DNA of 5,842 nucleotides. Source: Asaia bogorensis. Lineage in GTDB: Bacteria; Pseudomonadota; Alphaproteobacteria; Acetobacterales; Acetobacteraceae. Shown piece after piece: positions 1 to 5,684 of the stretch. Positions within the stretch are counted from its first letter, which is position 1. Every line of letters starts with the position of its first letter. The DNA lies in contig CAMCHA010000189.1 in assembly GCA_945874515.1 (NCBI GenBank), forward strand, positions 1-5,842. The letters run 5' to 3'. The notes beneath the pieces were generated by a model. The model was not told the origin of the DNA, searched no databases, and saw only the letters and a program-made list of their open reading frames with translations. Position numbers and translations under genes: made by a program.

Positions 1-958
1 CAGGCGGCATCACTTCCGCATCGCGCATGGCCGTATAGAAGGCTTCCCAGCGCTCATCCGTCATGGCGCCAATGCCAAGCCGTTCCGCATCACCCGAGAA
101 CACAATGCCGCGTTCATTCATGGCGCGGACGGCGTAATCAATCTTCTCCTGCGTCATTTCCTGATTGTCGCGCATGATAAGCGCATTCGCCGCCGCCACA
201 TCCTGCCCGCGCATATATTGCGTCCAGCCCTGCATGGTGGCGTCCACAAAGCGCTGGATCAGATCAGGTTTTTCCTCGACCATCTTGCGGGAGATATCAA
301 TCGTTGTCTGATAATTCGGGAAGCCCACATCGGCGAAAAGCAGCACCCGCGGATCAGCGCCACCAAGCCGCGCCGCGAAAGGCTCTGACGAGACAAAGCA
401 TTGCTGGATGGCCTGCTTATCCGCCAGGAAAGGCTGGATGTTGAAGGTATAGGGGCGGATCTGGCTATCGGTGAAGCCGAAGCGCCGGCGCAGGAAGGGC
501 CAAAAAGTCACGCGCCCGCCGGCGCCCACCAAAATCGGCTTGCCGCGCATTTGTTCGAAGCTGTTGAAGCCGGCTTCGGCATGGTACATGAAGCCCTGTG
601 GGTCTTTTTGCATGACAGCGCCAATCGTCATGAAGGGCACATTTTCCCGCACATAATTCAGCGCCTGAAAGCCGGATGACATGATCATGTCCACCCGCCC
701 TGCAAGCAATAGCTGGGCCGGGTTCTGCTGCGGGCCACCCATGCGGATTTCGCAATCAATGCCGGCACGGCGATAAAGCCCATTGGCCAGCGCCAGATAA
801 TAGCCGCCATGTTCCGCCTGGGCGCGCCAATTGGTCTGGAAGGAGAGCTTTTCGAGCGTCTGCGCCAACGGCACCCGCGCGCCTGCTACCGCAGAAAGCA
901 CAAGGGCAGTGCCGCCCGTGAGCAATGCGCGGCGTTCGATCCGATACCTGGTTCTCAT
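1..958 (-). CDS. NMT1/THI5-like ABC transporter substrate-binding protein (3' end outside the window)
   Basis: This is probably the periplasmic solute receptor of an ABC importer in the group that includes thiamine-precursor, riboflavin, taurine and nitrate-type binding proteins. The frame is open from ATG at 958-956 to the window edge, giving 319 residues; family members are usually about 320-340, so only a short C-terminus is missing. Residues 1-32 look like an export signal: twin arginines at 9-10 (ERRALLTGG), a hydrophobic stretch 17-27 and a possible cleavage after PLA (30-32). The arginine pair suggests Tat, but the motif lacks the usual Ser/Thr before it, so Sec is possible. The mature part has the family hallmark QTNWRAQAEHGGYYLALA (41-58), then GLYRRAGIDCEIRMGG and QLLLAGRVDM (82-91). 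An AGGAG stretch at 965-969 lies 6 bases before the ATG and supports this start. No cysteine-rich CCCFC motif of yeast THI5 is present. The ligand is not predictable; permease and ATPase genes are not visible and could lie beyond position 1. Confidence 0.9.
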   Translation of the reverse strand, partial: MRTRYRIERRALLTGGTALVLSAVAGARVPLAQTLEKLSFQTNWRAQAEHGGYYLALANGLYRRAGIDCEIRMGGPQQNPAQLLLAGRVDMIMSSGFQALNYVRENVPFMTIGAVMQKDPQGFMYHAEAGFNSFEQMRGKPILVGAGGRVTFWPFLRRRFGFTDSQIRPYTFNIQPFLADKQAIQQCFVSSEPFAARLGGADPRVLLFADVGFPNYQTTIDISRKMVEEKPDLIQRFVDATMQGWTQYMRGQDVAAANALIMRDNQEMTQEKIDYAVRAMNERGIVFSGDAERLGIGAMTDERWEAFYTAMRDAEVMPP

Positions 959-982
959 GGCTCTCTCCTGACTGGGCTGGAT

Positions 983-1012
983 TGGGGCGTCACATGCCCC
1001 AGGGAGATGGGG
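983..1012 (-). promoter_or_regulatory. Possible alternative hairpins in the 5' leader of the binding-protein gene
   Basis: TGGGGC at 983-988 pairs perfectly with GCCCCA at 996-1001 across a 7-base loop. The same CCCC (997-1000) can instead pair with GGGG at 1009-1012 across 8 bases. The two structures cannot form together. The element ends about 14 bases upstream of the AGGAG ribosome binding site of the minus-strand gene, so it would lie in its leader if transcription starts farther upstream. It could be a DNA operator, an RNA switch or chance; the sequence alone does not decide. Confidence 0.3.
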
Positions 1013-1086
1013 TCAGCAAGGCATATGCCAATCCTTTGGGCGGTTCTTGGCGGTGAATCGCCCCGGCATCGCCTGTTTTCCGTGCA

Positions 1087-1100
1087 TTGGCAGCCGCCAA
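1087..1100. repeat. Inverted repeat TTGGC-AGCC-GCCAA, candidate operator
   Basis: Two perfect 5-base arms are separated by 4 bases in the middle of the divergent spacer. The same pentamer recurs at 1027-1031 (GCCAA), 1047-1051 (TTGGC) and 1168-1172 (GCCAA). Dyads of this size in a divergent promoter region are typical of transcription factor sites, but no regulator gene is visible here, so which protein would bind is unknown. Confidence 0.3.
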
Positions 1101-1238
1101 AGGGATCACCTGACCCGCTTTTAAGGCCACCGAAGCGTCCCTGGCCACCCGAGTCGCCCACCTAGAGGCCAAGTTTCCCCTGCCGCGCCTTATGGCCTAT
1201 CGTGGAACGCCAGCAGCCTCCGGGAGGGCGCAAGCCTC

Positions 1239-2129
1239 ATGACCACCACCGCGGTGCCGCCGCGTCAGACATCCTTGCTGCTTGGCATTTTTTTCATGTG
1301 TGCGGCCTGCACGCTATTCCCGATCATGAATGGCATCGTCCAGGTACTGAGCCGCACCTACCCTTCCGAGCAAATCATCTGGGCGCGCACCACCGGGCAT
1401 TTGCTGATTGTGCTGGCGCTGATTGTGCCACGCTACGGGCTTAGCGTGTTGAAAAGCCGCAAGCCCGGGGTGCAGGTTTCGCGATCCTTGCTGTTGCTGG
1501 CATCCACCACCTTCTTCTTTTTCTCGGTGAAGGATGTGCCGCTGGCCAAGGCTTCTTCCATTTCCTTCATGTCACCGTTTTTTGTGACCTTGCTCGCGCT
1601 GCCCATGCTGGGTGAACAGATCGGCTGGAAGCGCCTGGCGGCGGTGACGGTGGGCTTCTTGGGCGTGTTGGTGGTGATCCGCCCGGGTTCTGAGGTTTTC
1701 CAACCCGCAGCGCTTGGCATTGTGGTCAGCGCCTTTTGTTATGCCATCTACCAAATCCTGACGCGCCAGGTAGCGGGGCTCGATCGGCCCGAGACATCGG
1801 TGATGTATAGCGGGCTTTTTGGAGCGCTGGTGATGTGCTGCGTCATCCCGTTCTTTTGGGTGCCCTTCAATAGCTGGGCGGATATTTTCTGGCATTTGAC
1901 GCTGGGCATACTGGGCGCGGCAGGCCATTGGTGCGTGGCCAAGGCCATGACCTATGGCGCGGCCAATGTGATCGCGCCGTTTCAGTATTGGCAAATGATC
2001 GGCGCCATCGCGGTTGGCTATGCCATTACCGGGCTTTGGCCGGACCAATGGACCTGGCTTGGTGCCAGCATCATCATCGGCGCGGGGCTTTATATTGCCA
2101 TTACGGAAACCAGGGCACGCAAGGCGTGA
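1239..2129 (+). CDS. DMT superfamily (EamA-type) transporter
   Basis: This is an inner-membrane metabolite transporter or exporter of the drug/metabolite transporter superfamily, 296 residues, close to the normal size for two EamA repeats of five helices each. Hydrophobic segments are visible around residues 13-35, 48-64, 82-98, 104-123, 132-148, 156-172, 188-208, 217-235, 243-263 and 272-289. Characteristic pieces are the end of repeat one (LGVLVVIRPG, 141-150), the helix start with SSISFMSPFFVTLLA (106-120) and GEQIGWKRLAAVTVGFLGV, mirrored in repeat two by APFQYWQMIGAIAVGY (246-261) and WLGASIIIGAGLYI (273-286). The basic tail TRARKA is probably cytoplasmic. ATG 1239 is chosen because GGAGG (1223-1227) lies 11 bases upstream and the protein then begins just before helix 1. 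It is divergent from the binding-protein gene and converges on grpE. The substrate is not known; amino acids, nucleotide-type compounds or S-adenosylmethionine are among DMT substrates, but nothing here selects one. Confidence 0.9.
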   Translation: MTTTAVPPRQTSLLLGIFFMCAACTLFPIMNGIVQVLSRTYPSEQIIWARTTGHLLIVLALIVPRYGLSVLKSRKPGVQVSRSLLLLASTTFFFFSVKDVPLAKASSISFMSPFFVTLLALPMLGEQIGWKRLAAVTVGFLGVLVVIRPGSEVFQPAALGIVVSAFCYAIYQILTRQVAGLDRPETSVMYSGLFGALVMCCVIPFFWVPFNSWADIFWHLTLGILGAAGHWCVAKAMTYGAANVIAPFQYWQMIGAIAVGYAITGLWPDQWTWLGASIIIGAGLYIAITETRARKA

Positions 2130-2130
2130 C

Positions 2131-2147
2131 GCGGGATCATGTCCCGC
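2131..2147 (+). terminator. Possible terminator hairpin after the DMT transporter gene
   Basis: GCGGGA (2131-2136) and TCCCGC (2142-2147) form a perfect 6-base stem with a 5-base loop, starting one base after the TGA stop. The following bases (TGTCGTTGTTGT) are T-rich but have no clean T run, so termination may be inefficient or helped by Rho. Confidence 0.4.
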
Positions 2148-2172
2148 TGTCGTTGTTGTAGGCAGCGGGGAG

Positions 2173-2191
2173 AAAAGTGGCCCAGCGCCAC
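2173..2191 (-). terminator. Probable intrinsic terminator of grpE
   Basis: Read on the minus strand, GTGGC, a 5-base loop and GCCAC (2191-2177) are followed directly by TTTT (2176-2173). The stem begins two bases after the grpE TGA. A stem-loop plus a T tract at that position fits a short Rho-independent terminator; the 5-base stem and four T residues are at the weak end. Confidence 0.5.
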
Positions 2192-2193
2192 AA

Positions 2194-2751
2194 TCACCCC
2201 TCGGCCTTCGCCACCACCACCATGGCGGGCTTCAGCAGCCGGCCGTTGAGCGTCCACGCAGACGTCCAGCCATGCAGCACCGTGCCCGGCGCCACACCTT
2301 CCGGCGCAGGCTGTTCCGCCATGGCCTGGTGCTTTTCGGGATCGAAGGGCTGGCCCTTGGGGTCGTGGCGCTGCACGCCATTGCGCTCAAGAATGCCCTG
2401 GAAGGACCGCTCCACCCCCTCAAAACCGGCGCGGAGCTTGGTCAGCAGATCGGGCTCATCCTCGGCAGCCGGCGGCAGGGCTTCAATGCCGCGGCGCAGA
2501 TTTTCCGCTGCCTCCACCACATCGCTTGCGAATTTCTGCGTGGCATAGGCCCGCGCATCGGCCACTTCGCGCTGGGTGCGGGAGCGCAGATTCTGCATCT
2601 CAGCTTCTGAGCGGAGCCATTTGTCGCGCAAAGCCTCCATTTCCTGCGCCAGCATGAAAAGGCGCTCCTCGGCGCTCATCGCTGGGGCTTCGGGGGGGGG
2701 TTCTGGCGCAGCCGTTTGGGGTGCGTTGGGGTCGTTCGTATCGTTCATCAT
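2194..2751 (-). CDS. grpE: GrpE, nucleotide exchange factor of the DnaK chaperone
   Basis: GrpE is a cytoplasmic homodimer that releases ADP from DnaK so that client proteins can be freed and refolded; it works with DnaK and DnaJ. The 185 residues match the family size. Residues 1-25 are an acidic, Pro/Ala-rich disordered head. Residues 26-90 form the long coiled-coil helix, including AEMQNLRSRTQREVADA (50-66) and FASDVVEAAENLRR (74-87). The C-terminal beta domain ends with WTLNGRLLKPAMVVVAKA (166-183), the GrpE signature that contacts the DnaK ATPase domain. ATG 2751 is followed by a second ATG at 2748; neither has a clear Shine-Dalgarno sequence, so the exact start is uncertain by one codon, and Met25 (2679) is a less likely alternative. 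A run of nine C residues (coding strand) lies at codons 18-20. The gene is divergent from murJ and converges on the DMT gene; no hrcA, dnaK or dnaJ is adjacent in this window. Confidence 0.96.
   Translation of the reverse strand: MMNDTNDPNAPQTAAPEPPPEAPAMSAEERLFMLAQEMEALRDKWLRSEAEMQNLRSRTQREVADARAYATQKFASDVVEAAENLRRGIEALPPAAEDEPDLLTKLRAGFEGVERSFQGILERNGVQRHDPKGQPFDPEKHQAMAEQPAPEGVAPGTVLHGWTSAWTLNGRLLKPAMVVVAKAEG
2692..2700 (-). repeat. Nine-base C homopolymer within the grpE coding region
   Basis: The plus strand has nine consecutive G residues, read as CCC CCC CCC on the coding strand (Pro18-Pro20 of GrpE). It is the longest homopolymer I see in the window and lies in the poorly conserved N-terminal tail. 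A one-base slip would shift the frame before the coiled coil. Confidence 0.85.
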
Positions 2752-2807
2752 GGTATCGCGTGGTTACTCGCGGAAGGGTTCGGCACGCTGGCCGGGATCA
2801 GCCCTTC

Positions 2808-2836
2808 ACCTAGGCGCACCACGCCTTCAGGACAAG
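2808..2836 (-). promoter_or_regulatory. Candidate RpoH-type heat-shock promoter for grpE
   Basis: On the minus strand CTTG (2836-2833) is followed after 18 bases by CCTAGGT (2814-2808). The alphaproteobacterial RpoH pattern, as I recall it, is CTTG-N17/18-CYTATNT, so the element matches all of the -35 core and all but one specified base of the -10. The implied transcript would start near 2800, leaving a leader of about 50 bases before the grpE ATG at 2751. grpE is commonly heat-shock controlled, which fits. No CIRCE operator (TTAGCACTC inverted repeat) is present. Confidence 0.4.
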
Positions 2837-2877
2837 CGCTCTTCCGCTTCGCTGCGACCCCGCCTACACCCCTTCCC

Positions 2878-4434
2878 ATGCTGCGTTCCGTGCTCACCAT
2901 TGGAAGCTGGACCATGGCAAGCCGCATTCTTGGCTTCGCCCGGGACATGCTGATCGCCTCCCGCCTTGGGGCGGGGCCGGTGGCAGATGCGTTTTTCGTG
3001 GCGCTGAAACTGCCCAATCTGTTCCGCCGCCTGTTTGGCGAGGGCGCCTTCAACGCGGCCTTTGTGCCCGCCTTTGCCGGCGTATTGGCCACCGAAGGCC
3101 GCGCTGCCGCGCGTGATATGGCGGAACGCATGGGCACGCTGATGATGCTGTGGCTTTCGCTGCTGACGCTGATCGCGCTGATTTTTATGCCGCAGGTGAT
3201 CGGCGTGCTGGCGCCGGGCTTTGCCTCTACGCCGGAGAAATTCGCGCTGGCCGTTGAACTCACGCGCATCACGTTTTTCTACATGCCGCTGATATGCCTG
3301 ACTGCGCTGATTTCCGGCGTGCTGAATAGCCTGGATCGTTTCGCCGCCGCCGCCGCCGCGCCGGTGTTCTTCAACCTGCTGTTGATGACCGCGCTGGTGG
3401 GCCTCACGCCCTATTTGCCGACACCTGGCCATGCCTTGGCCTGGGGGGTTTTTGCCGCGGGCATCGCGCAGCTTGCCATGGTGTGGGTTGCGGCGCGGCA
3501 GGCGGGGATGGTGCTTCGCCTATACCGTCGCCCGGCGCTCACACCACCCATTCGGCACGTGCTGCGCCGCATGGTGCCGGGGGTGCTGGGCGCTGGAGTG
3601 ACACAGATCAACCTGGCGGTGGATGTGATCATCGCCTCCTTTCTGGTGAGCGGCTCCGTTTCCTACCTCTATTATGCGGATCGTGTGGCGCAATTGCCGC
3701 TTGGGGTGATTGGTGCAGCGCTTGGCACGGCGCTTTTGCCTTTGCTCGCGCGGCATTTGCGCCTGGGGGAAAAGCTTGCCGCACATCGCGCGCTTAATCG
3801 CGGCATTGAATTGGCGGTGCTGCTGACGCTGCCTTGCGCAGCGGGGCTGGCAGTGGCGGCGGGGCCAATTGTGGCGGCGCTATTCCAGCGCGGCGCCTTT
3901 GATGCGGTGGCAAGCGCGGCTTCGGCTTCGGCGCTGGTGGCCTATGCCGTGGGCCTGCCGGCCTTTGTGCTGGTGAAGGTTTTTGCGCCGGCGTTTTTCG
4001 CGCGCGGCGATACCTCGGCCCCGGTGCGGATCGGGATTCTATCTGTTGCAGTCAATCTGGCGCTGAATCTGGCTTTGATGAATGTGCTGGGGCATGTCGG
4101 TATTGCCTTGGCAACCAGCATCGCGGCTTGGGTGAATGCCGGGCTACTGGCCTGGCTGCTGCTCCGCCGAGGCCACCTGGTGCTGGACCGGCGCTGCCGG
4201 CGCGTGCTGCCGCGCTTGGTGCTGGCGAGCGCCATCATGGCAGCGCTGGTCTTTGGCGTCGGGCTGGTGCTGCCGGGGCTTGGGGCGGTACTGCGGGCAG
4301 GCCTCATGATCCTGGTCGGCATGGCCGCCTTTACGCTCGCCGGCATGGCGCTTGGCGCCTTCCATCCGCGCGATGTGCTGCGCCAATTGCGCCGCCGCGC
4401 CCCCCGTGGCGCAAGCCCTGCCAATCCTGCATGA
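2878..4434 (+). CDS. murJ: MurJ (MviN), lipid II flippase
   Basis: MurJ is an inner-membrane protein of the MOP superfamily that flips lipid II to the periplasmic face for peptidoglycan synthesis. The product from ATG 2878 is 518 residues with about 14 hydrophobic helices, normal for the family. The N-terminus MLRSVLTIGSWTMASRILGF is typical. Residues matching those known to be required in E. coli MurJ are present by my alignment: R16 (R18), R22 (R24), D37 (D39), R50 (R52), and D268-R269 in YYADR (D269-R270). Other family blocks are DAFFVALKLPNLFRRLFGEG (37-56), LPLGVIGAALGTALLPLL (273-290) and VKVFAPAFFARGD (366-378). A six-alanine run at 156-161 comes from a GCC repeat. The frame stays open upstream to 2716, but that extension would overlap grpE and has no MurJ similarity, so 2878 is preferred even though no Shine-Dalgarno is visible. 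An MFS gene follows 27 bases downstream, suggesting an operon. Confidence 0.96.
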   Translation: MLRSVLTIGSWTMASRILGFARDMLIASRLGAGPVADAFFVALKLPNLFRRLFGEGAFNAAFVPAFAGVLATEGRAAARDMAERMGTLMMLWLSLLTLIALIFMPQVIGVLAPGFASTPEKFALAVELTRITFFYMPLICLTALISGVLNSLDRFAAAAAAPVFFNLLLMTALVGLTPYLPTPGHALAWGVFAAGIAQLAMVWVAARQAGMVLRLYRRPALTPPIRHVLRRMVPGVLGAGVTQINLAVDVIIASFLVSGSVSYLYYADRVAQLPLGVIGAALGTALLPLLARHLRLGEKLAAHRALNRGIELAVLLTLPCAAGLAVAAGPIVAALFQRGAFDAVASAASASALVAYAVGLPAFVLVKVFAPAFFARGDTSAPVRIGILSVAVNLALNLALMNVLGHVGIALATSIAAWVNAGLLAWLLLRRGHLVLDRRCRRVLPRLVLASAIMAALVFGVGLVLPGLGAVLRAGLMILVGMAAFTLAGMALGAFHPRDVLRQLRRRAPRGASPANPA

Positions 4435-4448
4435 TGCCTATAGTTTTT

Positions 4449-4454
4449 GGGGGA
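4449..4454 (+). promoter_or_regulatory. Ribosome binding site GGGGGA deciding the MFS gene start
   Basis: This purine run sits 7 bases before ATG 4462, a good distance. It overlaps the alternative in-frame TTG at 4447, which would have no usable site of its own, so ATG 4462 is preferred. The site lies in the 27-base gap after the murJ stop. Confidence 0.55.
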
Positions 4455-4461
4455 TAGGCGC

Positions 4462-5670
4462 ATGGATGCAGCCAGACGGCAGGTGGTTCTGATCAATGCC
4501 GCGCATAGTTTCACCCATTACAGCCTGCTGATCCTGGCAACCGCCGTGCTCGCCATGATGCAACAGGATACCGAGCTTTTCGGCGGGGATTACGGGCCCA
4601 TCCTCGCACTCGGCACCACCATGTTCGTGATTTATGGCATTTGCGCCCTGCCCATGGGCTGGCTTGCGGATCGCTTCGGGCGGCGCTTTCTGATGGTGGC
4701 CTTCTTCATGGGCTCTGGCGCCTTCATGGTGGCGGCGGGGTTTGCGCCATCACCCATGATCCTTGCCATTACGCTGGGCGCCATGGGGGCTTTTGTGGCG
4801 ATTTATCACCCGATCGGCACCGCGATTCTGGTGGAAGCAGCCGGCGACAAAGTGGGCCGCGCCATGGGGATCAATGGTGTTTTCGGCAATTTGGGCGTGG
4901 CAACCGCCCCCGTGCTGACTGCCTTCATCGCCGCCGATGTCGGCTGGCGCTGGGCCTTCATTATCCCCGGTATCGCCTGCATCATTGCGGGGTTCTTTTA
5001 CTGGCGCGAACCGCCCTTTGATTCGGAACGCATCCAGGCGGGCGGCAAGCCTTTTCCTGAGATCCCGCCCGCCTTGGTGCGCCGCGCGGTGATTATTCTG
5101 CTCGCCATCGCCACTGTCTCGGGCTTGGTGTTCAATGCCTATACGCTGCTGATCCCGAAGCTGATGCAGGAACGCCTGGCAGGCAGCCCGGAATTGCTGC
5201 CGATTGTGGGCCTGCTTTCCTTCCTGGCGACGATTTGCGGCGGTGTCGCGCAATTCAGCGTGGGACGTATGATTGATCGGCACACGCTCAAAGCAGTGTT
5301 CATGCCGCTGGCGGTGCTGGTGGTGCCGGGGCTTTTCGCACTCGCCTTTCTGGATGGCTGGGTCGTGCTGCCGGTGGCGGGGCTGGTTGCGGCCTGCATC
5401 TTCGGCCAAGTGACGGTGAATGAGACGATGACGGCGCGTTATGTGGCCCCCGCCTTGCGCGCGAAGCTTTATTCCATACGCTTTACGGTGGGCTTTCTGG
5501 GTGCGGCGATAGCCTCACCGCTCATTGCCTTTTTGCATGAAGCGACGGGATCGCTTTCGCTTTCCATGCTGGTGCTGGGCGGGGTTGCTTGCGTGACCCT
5601 TGCCTGCGCCACGCTGTTCCCGAACCGCAAGGAAGAATTGCAGCCGGAATTATGGAGTAAAGCCGGATAA
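4462..5670 (+). CDS. Major facilitator superfamily transporter
   Basis: This is a proton-linked or facilitated inner-membrane transporter of 402 residues, the usual length for 12 helices. The MFS motif A is clear in the loop after helix 2: GWLADRFGRR at 66-75. A degenerate second copy, GRMIDRHTLK (268-277), follows helix 8 as expected for the duplicated fold. Between the halves is a hydrophilic loop around 181-204 (WREPPFDSERIQAGGKPFPE). The N-terminal INAAHSFTHYSLLILATAVL (11-30) and the AIYHPIGTAILVEAAG block (113-128) recall the fosmidomycin-resistance/Fsr-like branch of MFS, but I hold that assignment loosely. ATG 4462 has GGGGGA 7 bases upstream. The gene begins 27 bases after murJ and is probably co-transcribed; its stop is 2 bases from the convergent tyrS stop. 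The substrate is unknown: drug, sugar-phosphate-like or organic acid efflux or uptake are all possible. Confidence 0.9.
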   Translation: MDAARRQVVLINAAHSFTHYSLLILATAVLAMMQQDTELFGGDYGPILALGTTMFVIYGICALPMGWLADRFGRRFLMVAFFMGSGAFMVAAGFAPSPMILAITLGAMGAFVAIYHPIGTAILVEAAGDKVGRAMGINGVFGNLGVATAPVLTAFIAADVGWRWAFIIPGIACIIAGFFYWREPPFDSERIQAGGKPFPEIPPALVRRAVIILLAIATVSGLVFNAYTLLIPKLMQERLAGSPELLPIVGLLSFLATICGGVAQFSVGRMIDRHTLKAVFMPLAVLVVPGLFALAFLDGWVVLPVAGLVAACIFGQVTVNETMTARYVAPALRAKLYSIRFTVGFLGAAIASPLIAFLHEATGSLSLSMLVLGGVACVTLACATLFPNRKEELQPELWSKAG

Positions 5671-5684
5671 ACTCACGCCGGCTT
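5660..5684. terminator. Hairpin spanning both convergent stop codons, possible bidirectional terminator
   Basis: AAGCCGG (5660-5666) pairs perfectly with CCGGCTT (5678-5684), a 7-base stem with an 11-base loop. The loop contains the TAA stop of the MFS gene (5668-5670) and the stop of tyrS (5675-5673). On the minus strand the stem ends in CTTTACTCC, a weak T tract; on the plus strand no T run follows. As the two genes are only 2 bases apart, each transcript must end inside the other gene or at this structure. Confidence 0.4.

Larger units (their letters stand above)
959..1238. other. Divergent intergenic region with several short inverted repeats
   Basis: This 280-base spacer separates the start codons of the binding-protein gene (minus) and the DMT transporter gene (plus), so it must hold both promoters unless one gene is transcribed from elsewhere. 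I see no convincing -35/-10 pair for either. It contains hairpin arms at 983-988/996-1001, a 10-base palindrome at 1020-1029, a TTGGC-4-GCCAA inverted repeat at 1087-1100, and two GGCCACC copies (1125-1131 and 1143-1149). No small gene with a ribosome binding site is supported. GGAGG at 1223-1227 serves the plus-strand gene and AGGAG at 965-969 serves the minus-strand gene. Confidence 0.7.

Noticed and set aside
809..1165. Plus-strand open frame of 118 codons across the binding-protein start and spacer
   Set aside because: It is antisense to a well-supported gene, has low-complexity Arg/Pro-rich content and no ribosome binding site.
955..1172. Two short minus-strand open frames in the divergent spacer
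   Set aside because: They overlap the ribosome binding site and leader of the binding-protein gene, have no ribosome binding site of their own and no recognisable protein features.
959..1238. TPP riboswitch upstream of the THI5-like binding protein
   Set aside because: A stretch at 1104-1117 loosely recalls part of the thi-box, but the conserved CUGAGA and GAACCUGAUC-type blocks are not present in order on either strand.
2014..2610. Plus-strand open frame of 198 codons over the DMT end and grpE
   Set aside because: It overlaps the end of the DMT gene in another frame and runs antisense to grpE, which carries unmistakable family motifs.
2716..2877. N-terminal extension of murJ in the open frame from ATG 2716
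   Set aside because: It would overlap the start of grpE on the other strand, has no MurJ-like sequence, and the standard MurJ N-terminus begins exactly at ATG 2878.
3341..3360. GCC trinucleotide repeat in murJ
   Set aside because: It encodes an alanine run in a membrane protein and is in frame with only a few units; changes in length would not break the frame and such runs are common in GC-rich genomes.
2748..3432. Long minus-strand open frames opposite murJ
   Set aside because: They are composition artefacts of a GC-rich gene: the products are rich in Arg, Gln, His and Ala with no domain pattern, while murJ on the plus strand is clear.
4447..4461. TTG start giving a five-residue longer MFS protein
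   Set aside because: TTG is a rare start and it overlaps the purine-rich site that properly serves ATG 4462.
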